Shown piece after piece: positions 14,612 to 26,600 of a DNA stretch of 64,000 nucleotides (positions are counted from its first letter, which is position 1; each line of letters begins with the position of its first letter). The position numbers were made by a program, and so were the translations under genes. Below the pieces are notes generated by a model, which was not told where the DNA came from, did no database searches, and saw only the letters and a list, made by a program, of their open reading frames with translations. Source of the stretch: Chrysomallon squamiferum (lineage: Eukaryota > Mollusca > Gastropoda > Neomphalida > Peltospiridae); contig CM022669.1 in NCBI GenBank assembly GCA_012295275.1, positions 8,761,989 to 8,825,988 on the forward strand, given 5' to 3'.

Positions 14612-17600
14612 TATAATAATAATAATAATAATAAAAGAGGTATTTATATATTTTATATGCTGATACACAATCAGTTATTATTCTTGTTAGATCCACAGCA
14701 TTTATCATACAGAAAACACACAACTTAAATTCTTAACAGAATCATTTTATTATTCTACATTTATGTGCCCAGCCTTTTTTTTTTATTACTTCAAATTATT
14801 AAAAATATATATATATATATGTAAATATGTATGTTTGTAATTATTTCCAAAAGCAATTTAACTCCTAAAAATATGGCAAAAAATACAACTATCTTTTATG
14901 CATAATATTTGGATTAAGTAAATTTTGTATGTAATATTATAAAAATCACAGGCTTCTGAAAATGATTCTGTTGAGACTAGTCAGTGAATATAAATATTGT
15001 GGAAATAAAAACATCACAGAACACATGTATACAAAGTCTCTGCTACTGCTCTGACATCACAATGATCTGACTAGGACTGACATGTTTAAACATACATCCA
15101 GCTACCTGTAGCACTTGTCAACATTAAGATTTGTTTATGTATTTCATGTTAAATTTTCATGTTAAACTGAGTTGAATAATAATGCTATAAATAAAAATAT
15201 GTTTCCAAATTTGTTTCTTCTCAACTTTTTGTAATCATTAACAAATAAAAGGCAATTTGAATGTACAGAGCTTTTTGTAACTTTATACAATTAGCTGAAC
15301 AGATCAACAATTTCACACTGATAATTATCGACATGATTTCATATACAAATCACAACATTTATCTTTAACTAAAACAACAAACTTCTAATTTCTTTTAGAT
15401 GCACTTAAATTAATTTTAAAACATTAAAAATAAAAAATAATAACAAATTTAAATAAACAAAAGTAACAATAATAAAATAACTAAAATAAAATAGAAAATA
15501 ATTTAAAAAAAAAAAAAAAAAGAAAAAAAGAAAAATATAATAAAATAACTAAAATAAAATAGAAAATAAGTTAAAAAAAAAAAAAAAAAAAAAATTGCAG
15601 TAAGTCAGACAGTTGTTTTAAGAATTCCTGAGTTAATGTCACAGACCAGTGGTTTCACATCATGAATGTCAATTGTCTCCAATTTGTAAATTAATACAAG
15701 AATCAAAGGTACGTGTGACAATAATCTGACTTATTTACACACACACAGAAATACACAGACATTATCATGTTATATCACATCACTGAAAATGTTATACTGG
15801 TCACAATAAGATAAGGGCCAATGTCTTGGGACACTGGATGTCAGAATGGAACTGTTGTTTAACTGAGCTACGAGGAAAGCATGGTCCAGGGTAGTTTAAT
15901 GAAGAAATGTACTGTCATCTTAGCTCAGTCAAACATGCAACTGTTGTTTCCTGCAGTTTTTCTTGTTGTAAAAATTAAAAGAAATAAAAATATATATATA
16001 AAAAAAATATCAAATGGTACGATTCATTTTACAGCAAGATTTAACTGAACTTTTTTGACTGATCAAACAAACTGCAAGTCATAGGAAAACGTAGGCCCTT
16101 ACCTTGTGAGCAGTATACATTTAATTTCAGAATTTCACTGCAGATACTCTTACACACTAACTACAGTGACACTTGCACTGTAGCAATCATTGTTTCTTCT
16201 GTATCAGGCAACATGTTTGAATGTAACCTGGATACTTGTTATTAAGCTGTGTTAGTATAAATGTGCACACAAAGATGGACAGTGATCTGCCTGATCAACT
16301 GTACAATTCACGACTCTCATCTGAGGCTCAAAGCTGGCTCTGTCCACCCAGTATTCTATATATATATATTTATATAGTACCATGAGAAATGAATCAACAT
16401 GTATGAAAAATGAACCCTGTCAGTAAGGTGAAAATCTCTGCATTAAAACATCTACATTCATCCACTCACACAAATATAGTTTGTTCTCTTGAGATAATAT
16501 CACTCCTAATAAAATAAATTATGTACATAGTAATACTTGTAAGAACATCGATATTTGCTTGGATTGGTTATTTGTGGCACAAGAGTGTTTTTTTCCTTAA
16601 TACACTTATTTATTTGACTTTGTGATCATTTCACAAGACAATCATGTCAGTTTAAAACTTTACAAATCAATCACCAAATATTACATTATCAATCTGCTTT
16701 AGAATAACTAAAATATCCAAGAATTATTGGTCCAGTACCGTTTTGTGATAAATGTAACAAAATCTCTCAGAAAGCACCGATTACTTTGTAAACACACTAT
16801 TTTTTTTATTACTCTATTTTGGCCCTTTAATTCATGAGGAATTTACATCTTCTGCACATTATAATTTGTTGTGAATAACAGAATCGAGTGCACTTTGAAT
16901 AACTCTTCATCATACTGTAACCCACAGAAGTATTACATGCAAACAAGTTACATCTTACCTGTTACACTAACACTGGTCTTACTCACATTTACTGCAATCT
17001 CAAATATATTCATATTTATTTCTATGCTGCAACCTAACAACTCTTTATTTACTTGATGGTAAGAAAATGTCACTTTTACTAATAGAGTAAAAACTGAGGT
17101 CCTATACATTTCCAGTTATTTTTCATCTAGTCCATGACTCTATACAGTAATCTGAGGTCATAGTCCTTAACATCTGTCAGTCAATAAATATTAATTTTTC
17201 TTTCTTTCTAGTATTAAATTTCAACAGTCAGTTAGTTATGTACCTGTTGTTAGTCACAAAGGTTTGTCAGTATATATCTTTCTTGTGTCTAAGTAGTTGT
17301 TAGTCAATACTCAAGCTGGTTAACATTCTTAAGACCAGCATCGTTCTTGTTTCTGACTTAGGAAATAACTTACACAGTAAGAAAGTAACCGTGATGGCTG
17401 AACTAATGTGGCCTTGTTAATACTATTTCTCAGACACAACTCACCAAGACAAACCCTGCAGGAACTCCTCGAACTCCCTGTCAGACAGAGCATCCAAATT
17501 TAATGTGGCTAAAGACTGATTTGCCAAAGACTGAGCCGAGGTGGGTGCAGGCGGTAGTGGGTTGGAAGAAATGGGTATCGTGCTAGTTGCTGTCGGGAGT

Positions 17601-20600
17601 GTACTGGGAACTATACCAGTGTACAAGTTAAGTGGTGGCGGAACAGGAGTAGGGGCAGGATTGAGTATTGGTAAAGGAGGGGGTGGTAGAGTGGAGGGCA
17701 CTGTAGTGGATGTGTGTGGAGAAAACGACAGTCGTGGGGACACAGGCGACAGGGAGGGCTGTGGTGAACTGAGGGGCGACTGAGAGCCTGATTGACTTGA
17801 CGGATTTGACAACACAACTGTGGCTGGACTGTTTGAGATAGACCGACTGGAACTTGCATGGGGTGGAGTGGGTGTATCAAGATTGATCACCCCTGGACTC
17901 ACGCACCCTAGACCTGATGGTCGACTGTTTGATCTGGGTGGTTCTTCATCTTCATCATCATCTGACACAGTAAGATCAATGACATCAGTGTGAATTCTCT
18001 TGGCTGGAGACGCATCTGTTAAAACAATTTCTGTATTTATTTAACATAAAAATACTAATTTGTATAGTCGCTAAATACATATTTTATATTTAAATACCAA
18101 TAATTATTGAACGTTAAACTATCAGTCTGTACATTCATTTAAATATTTATTTTACATTAAAACTATAGTTAATTGATGATTGCTGAAAACTGAAGTTAAA
18201 ACAAAATAATTAACTAAATAACAATTATAGTAATAAAGAAATTGAAAAAGTGCAATGATAATTACTTTTTGTTTAAAAGTTGTCAACTGAATATCTTTTA
18301 ACTATTTTAAATTATTTCTTTTTTTTAAATATTTCAAAAGTGATGAACAAAACTATGTTTAAGATGGGTTTGTACTGAGTAAATTAACAGCTGAAACTAC
18401 CTGAAGACTGACTAGTAGATGAAGAATGTGCTGCAGATTTTACAACAGGACTTGATATTACATGAGTTTCTTTGTTCTGTCGCAATGGACTCCAGCTGCC
18501 ATCTTCATGGAACTGAATATCAGTAGTCATGGAATTGCGCAGTATGTCAACAAAATACCTGTAAAATTTATATTTTTATCATTGCAATGAACATTTTAAT
18601 ACTTCATATAAATATCACTCTTACAAAACATTTCATTTTTTATAATTTTTTTACTTCATATTTCTCATAAAACTTTTTAAATACTTTTTAATGCCATATA
18701 GTTAAAACTAACCTGGTAGTCCTAAATTAATGTGACAATCACAACACAATGCACTATATTATACATTTTAATATGCTAGCTTGACATTTTAGTGTTCGAA
18801 ACATCTTTTGGATAGAACCTATATTGAATACATGAGTATCATTTCTTATATAAATCTTATTTAAATACTATTCTAAAGAATTTTAGGTATTTTATTTATG
18901 TGATAAAGTTACTACTCAGGTGCTGTTGGACATTAAAATGTGTATGATTTCATTAATATCTTACCCATCTATCATAAGTTTGTCAAAGGGTGCTGGTTTA
19001 TCACAAACAGGACATATCCATGTGGGTTTCTTTTCATTCATCATCAGAAATGTCTGTGCATCAAAACACTGCAGATGTGTACATGTACTTGGTCGACATG
19101 GAATGGAAAGTTTCATTTTTCCAAGCTGTTATAAGCAAAACAAAAACTTTGAACAAAACACTGACACAAACAATCAATAATAACAGCACCAACATCATAA
19201 AGAATAGCCATTAATATTAAATCAAGAATCTGACAGACAGGGAAACAAGGAAACTTTAAGTAAAGACAGTAAACATTATAAATGAAGTGCTACATACCGG
19301 ACATAACAGAGACACTCGTAGACTAGTTGTAGCAATTTCACTATCTGGATCTTGTGTCAGCTTCTCTTTGACTGCACAAACAAAAACAAAATATCTCATC
19401 AAGAACTGAAAACTGAATACTAACACTGACAATGAAAAGAACCATTTCACTACTTCCTAACCTTCGTGACAAGCATACCATGTTCTTTTTTTTATAAAAA
19501 AAAGTTTAAAACAACATTACAAAATATGAATGACATTATAGCATCTGAATATGCTGTAATGGTTTTTAACAAATAATCTTCTAAATGTTAATTTTTTATT
19601 TATTTACAATAATAATATTACTGAAATAAATGGAGGGTTTTAATAAAAGAGGTGACCATTTCCTTTTTATCTGAAAAAGTTAAAAAAACAAAACAAACAA
19701 CAACAACAAATGTCCTGTTTCTTTTTCTTCTACACTGATGACAAATAACAATGAGTAAAGAATTCTCAAGTGATTATAAAAATCCTTTAGAATATTTATT
19801 TCAAAGTAAATATTAAAACAGACTGCAGTAACAAAAACAATAATCTCACTTAATGCTTTGGTGTGATCTGGGTGTCTGTTGCCAAACTGTTTCAGTCGAT
19901 GGAAAAGAATGTCCGAAGTCAATCTCCTCACCAAGTATACTGATAGACAGTAACCCTGTAAAATATTGAAATAACATTACATTGACATACAGTAATCCTG
20001 TAAAATATCAAAATAGCTTAATATTACATAGGATAGTAATGGTCAACATTTCACTGGTAGACAGTATCCATGAAAAGTATTAAAATAGCTTAACATTACT
20101 CCAATAGACAGTATCCATGAAAAGTTTTAAAATAACATTACTCTGATAGACAGTAACCTTGAGAAAAGTATTAAAATAATTTAACACTCATAGACAATAA
20201 CCATCTGAAGTATTAAAATAACAACTTTACATTGACAGACAGTGACTCTGTTAAGTATTAAAATAATTTAACATTAAATCTCTGAGATATCATCAGTCTC
20301 CTAGTGAGTCGAGTAAAACCTCAGTTTAAATTTTTTTTATTTTTTAAATTAACAACCTTTTTTAAAAATAAATTCAGATGTTTCATTACTTTATTTAAAA
20401 CATGTCACACTCTACTATACTTACTACACTTCAATGAACTCTATAGAAACACTAAGTAATATTATTCAAAGTTAGTAAAGCAATAGAAAACACTTTTTGT
20501 TAAAATGATAAAATGCAGCAGTAAGAACAAACGTGATTAGTAGTTAATGAACATTTGATGTTGATACAGAATTAAAATGAAAGAAAAATATGTGCTGTCA

Positions 20601-23600
20601 ATTTCATAGTTAGGATTCCCAAAACAACACATATTTCCTGTATACATTTCACTGGTTTTCTACCAAACATGACCATTTCACAGCAAACAATAACCAACAT
20701 GGGAATATGTATGTATATATATATATGAAGTGAATACTAAAGTTGCTCATCAAAAATGGTCTGACATTAATTTAGACTTGCTGGTAAAACAGCTGACTGA
20801 TTTGACAGAGAACTTGCTGCCTCAGTTTATTTATGTGTTACTTATTTGTTACACCATCAAGCCATGATGTTTGCTACATGCAGCAGAACAAACAGAGTTC
20901 AACGTGTGCTTTCAACAGTGCCCTCCACCTGTACCTACCACTGAAGATTCAGCAATAAATCCAATCTGTAACTGATTGGAATCGGAGGGAGATAGATTTG
21001 ATATTGAGGTAATATCTACTGGACGGCCTGGGCACTTTCCATTTCTGACTGATGTAATCTGAAAAAAGTGACAATTTCAAGTTACTGTTCACACACGTAC
21101 CCTCGCATATTCTGACGCCCACGACACATCGAGCTGATTAGAAATTGTTGGAGAAAGTCTACAAAGGGAGGTAATATCAACAGGTCTTCCTGGTCTCTTG
21201 GGTTCAACACCTGGTTTAGTGGTGGGTAAAGGATTCTGCAAGAAGAAAGCAATTTTAATTTAACTTGAATATTACAATTTCAAATATTCTCTGCAACCCA
21301 ATTATACTGTATTAATTTTAAAAAATTAAAAAATTTAAAAAACACACAAATACATACAAAATACAAGTAACAAAAATAATATACCAAATAATTACAAAAG
21401 TGGACCTTTATTTTTAACTTAGGAACATTATGTTGAAACCAGTTGTTTTCCAAATATTCCAGACACATACCTATTTTAGGCCAACATATGTAGCCAATCA
21501 TTTATTTTCTTTTAATTCAATATATATCTGTTTTGTAAGGTACCAAACTTTTGGGTAAACAAGAGTTCATTACACAGAAATCCAAACTGGAAAAATCTGT
21601 GCACCTTCATACAACCAAATAAGAACATGGAAAAGTCATGGTATACATATTTAGCATGTTAATATGAATATGCTAAGTTTACTGTATGACAGCAATATAC
21701 ATACCGGCAATGGAGCCATTTTGCCATTTACACGCACACATATACTTGGTGGAAAATTGTCATCCTGCTCACAGCTAGTTTCCAACAAACAAAATCTAAG
21801 AAAAGAAAATTAAAGATACAAACTATAAAGTGCTAATAGTTTTACCCAATAACATGACAACAGAACTGATAATACAAAAAAATGAACTTAAAATTTGTTT
21901 TAAATAAAACTGTGACCGAATCAACAATGAAATTAAAAAGCAAGATTATTAAATGACTTAGCAACTACTAGGGTACATGCACATATTTATTTCTGTAAAA
22001 TAGGAATTTGTCCACCATATATAAAATTTAACAAAGAAATATGCTTAAAATGTTTTAGTTTTTGTTTTATGCAAAATCATTTTATTGTTTATAATACATC
22101 TACTCATTCTTTAGTAACACTTACCTTAACTGCACCTGAACCATGTATTCACATCTAGCTCCTGGTCGAAAATCTCTGAATAAAAAAAAAAGTCAAATGT
22201 GTAACTTTTCATTCTGACAAACTAAACATTAAATATTCAGTGCTATATACAACACTTACAACAGCAATGACAACTGCTACATAACATGCTGAGGAGGTTT
22301 TGAGAGGATAAATGTTGAACTGTGATGTAAAATGATGCCTTCTGTATTCTGACCAGTATGAATGTGATCTTCAGTGATATTGTAATCTATCATTACTTTC
22401 AATGAGGTGTGCAGCTATCAGTAGCTATAATGTCGTACACAGTGAAAGAAGTTACCTTGACATTGCAATGTCCTGTGCTTGCTGCGGTGTGAGGTGAAAT
22501 ACAAAGTAGGACTCCTGAAACCTGCTGCTGTTTTTTGGAACTAAAGAAATAAAAAATGTTAAGCAGAAATTAATATATAAACAATTACATCAGACTGAAA
22601 TACTAGCTGTCTTGTTAAAGTTGGCAATTTTCTAAATCTCATTAGAAATTATTTTAAAGCATTAACGATTACTGATCTTTTGGTATTGCAGCCCATTCTA
22701 AGAATTTTTTTTAAATTAATCTTTTTAAGGTAACTAAGCATAAATGTTTTGTGTTTACAATACTGTGATACTTGCTGCTGAAATATTCACATATAAACAA
22801 GGCTAAAATTAAATTCTTTTTTTTTCCCCAAGTGATGTTTTTTTCTGAGGAAACAGTGTTTACAGAATTATTTGATTTTTGTATTCACTTCAATGACCTC
22901 TACTACAAACACATTTTTTTAAATGTCCACATTTTAATTTGATTAAATTCTGGTAACCATTTAGAAAAAATAAGAATAATTAGCAAACAAATGTTTTTTA
23001 ATGAAAAAAGTTTCTGTTGTTGTTATTTTCAAATTTTATTATTTGTAGCAAATGATAAACAAACGAGTAGAAATATAGATACACGAAGACATTAAACAGG
23101 ATGTTTCTATAACAGACCAGAGAATTCAACTCAGTGCAGAAATGTACACACTTCAGTGAAGTATGCTGAGCCTGAGTTTATCTGGGTCATATTTACATGT
23201 TTACAACAATTCATCTAATTTGTTTGAAAAGGTCACAAATATATTTTAAAATGTTCATATTATTATTATTTTTTATCTTTTTGAAATACATGGCATCTCA
23301 AAATTTGCTATCTAGAAAAATTGTTTCAAGACATGAAATGTATTAAATTAAATTCAACAAAAACCAGTGAAAATTTCGTAAATACACAAATACATATCTT
23401 TATGACAGTACAGCATTTGATACAAGAACATCCTGCACCAATGAGATAGAAAATGTACTTTTGCAACACCCAGAATTATTTTAGAATATACTGTTAACAA
23501 TACTTTTTTTAATATATTAATACGGCTTTGTTATTTCTGATATAGAAAAATGAGGATTTTGACACAGTAGTTACAAGACTAAATAAATTAAAGAAACAAC

Positions 23601-26600
23601 AGAAACAAACTTTCAATGATATAAATGAAAAAGTTACAAACCAAGGCTAGTTGGTTTCATGAGTTCTCCAAGAACATCATAGAATGGAAGGTGTTTGAAT
23701 CTGACATCAGGATGAACTGGTATGCCTATGGATGAAGGAGAATGACTTGACAAAATCTTGTTACTGTAGTCAATCGCACCTGCAATATAAACAGCGGCTG
23801 TCTAGGAAGCGTGCAAACTAGGAACAACAAAACATAAAACAAGCCTGCACAGATTTGAATGGTAAAGTTATTTCCTTTGTTTATCTTTTCTCAATGCTCT
23901 TTACTTTGTAATTATTATCTGAGACAATTTTGTTCTTCTGATGTATTAACAGAAATATTTTGTTCAATGTTTTTAACAAAAAAATAATTGGTATTTTTTT
24001 CCCCTTTCTTTTTTTCAAATATCAAGGCTTTAAAAAACAATTTCGGATTTAAATGCTGAAATAAATAAATAAAAATAACAAAACAAAATAAAAATAATTT
24101 AAAAAATATTTTAAAATCACCAGAAACAGAATATTTTTAATTATTTTTAAGTTCTGTATCATTAATTTTGAAAACCCCTTCAAAGCTGTACTGGCAAACA
24201 ATGTCTCAAAGCAAGTGTTAAAAAGAAACCAAAACAAAAAAAATACAACTAGGCAGAAAAATTTGCAAAGCTAACATTATGCAAAGCATATTAAGTAAAA
24301 TAAATTAATCTATTAGGTATGTAATCTGCATTAAGTAAATAAATTTAAAACATTTTTTTTGTTATAATAGTTACAGTGCAATGTGGCAGCCATGCTTGCA
24401 TAGCGCATATTGAAAAATAACTGTTAACAAAACTTAACAAAATGGAATTGGAAATCTGTTTCTATGAACTGAAAGAAATGCAAGCTTTATTAGCTGTTAT
24501 GCTGTATAAATATAAAAAAAAAAAAAATAAACAACCAATTTCTTTAGGTTGAATGAATAAATGAAGAAAAACAAGTTAATCCCTAAATTTAAAAAAATAC
24601 GAACAATTGGGAGAAAGTGTTTGCTTTGTGATGGAATAAAACTTTAGTGCAATATGAATAGCAGATACACAAAAATAAATTCATAATAAATTGATACATG
24701 TGATCATTAATCTAAACTATCCAAACATTAAGTAAAATGCTCAATACAAGAATCTGAATAATTAACAGAAAACTGAAGTCACTAATTTGGACATTAGTTC
24801 CCGATATAATATCGACACAAAAGTAAAGGTACCTGATATACAGTTTGTATTACTAAATGTATGTTCATCAAAGTTTCCAAAATAATTTCTCAAATTCTGA
24901 ACTGGGAAGGTTCTCAGAATTCTTGTACATCTTTCACTACAGATAACATGCGGATTCATTTGATGAAAAATACTGTGTAACTGTTCAGTTTGTTTTTTAC
25001 AAGTCAACTGTTCTGCTTTTCCCCGTCTTTGTTGTGGACCAGAATTTAAACATGCACCAGGCTGGTTACAAGCAGCTATATCTTCACACCTTACTGTGGT
25101 TTATACAGGAAACAAATCAATGCATTTACTGATTTACCTCACAAATAAAATCTGATCACCTTGTTTTGGTTTCCACAATTAATAATTCTGATGAAAATTT
25201 AAAAGCATGTTAACATTTTCAAGCATATAGTGTCTGATGTAATTTGTTTATTTAGTTGTGGTTTTAAGTTTCTAATCTGTAGAAGGCTATAGTTTTGTAA
25301 AACAAGTACCAGGGTATCCAGAGATAAATTGACAAAAGATCTAGACCAAATATAAAAATGCTTTAATATATTAATATAGAATTAATGGTCATGTATAATG
25401 CTTGCTTACCAGAATTCTTAGTTATTGTGGAAGTTCTGTTATCATCTTTACAAATATTTGCAACTACTGCATTACTTAATAAACCAGTGGGATTAGTTTC
25501 TCTGGAAATTCTAGTACTTGCAACTTCTTTGGTCAAAGAGGATATAGCTTTTCTCAAAATTCTTCTCTGACTGGCTTCGTTTTTTGTGGGAACTTCAGAA
25601 TCCATGTAAGTCATTGCATCCATAACAGTTTCCGATGCTTCACTGGTACTAATAACAGTAGTGCTGGCGTTTCCTTTAGTTAGTGAGGTCACTATATTAC
25701 CACTGCTGTTCACAGCCGCAGTAAGAGCACTGCAAGTGGAAGATGTTTTTGTTAAACCACCACGATGTTTCTTTTTTCTTCTTCTCAGATGAACAGTCTC
25801 ATCTGTATCCAATGCTGCTAACAAGCAGTCAGTTCTACCATGTCTAGAAGTTCTCATCTGTGACATCTGTCTGTCTGTACTGCAGGCAGAAACACTGATA
25901 GCATTACTTTCATATGAATTTACTTTGCTGTCACTTTCGGAGCTTTTTATCAGTTTAACAACAGAGCTAATATTCTTTGCTTGCTTTATCCTTCTTGGTG
26001 CTGATACTTTTTCAACACCAGACAACAAATGTTGTTTTGCTGCGTTCTGCTGACTTCTGGTAAAAACCATTATACTAACATAAGCAACACCATAGACCAA
26101 TTATTCATTTTAGTAAGGTAACCACTTCCTTTTCCTTCTGAACTGTAATTATGAACCCAATATGAGTAAATATCACTTTCAAATGGTTTAAATCAGTGTA
26201 TTTCATACAACTGTATTCTCAGCTGGCTAGTAACAAAGCCACTAATTAGAAATCTTTCAAGCTGTACTCTGTAAGCTTGGATTAGAGTAGCTTTTGTTTT
26301 CACAGCTTGGATCACTATAAAATAAAACTATTAAAACTACACCTTAATTATTCAGATAAATACATGCTATACCTTAAGAAAACATTTAAATAAAGAAGTA
26401 CACAAAAGTATGATTTTTTTTTTTAAATGTAAGAAGAAGAAAAAAATTGTCCATGTGGTTTGAAGAATACATGTACTTCCATACAACTTAAAAGAAGTAA
26501 AGAAGTTTAGTCAATAAATCTCAAAAATGCTTCTGAACTTGAAAGGTATGCTAAATGAAGTAATATATGTTCTTTGAGTCATAATATTTGTCAGTTTGAT

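Noticed and set aside
17541-17783. Gly-rich plus-strand frame
   Set aside because: It is antisense to the Ser/Pro-rich PIAS exon 13.
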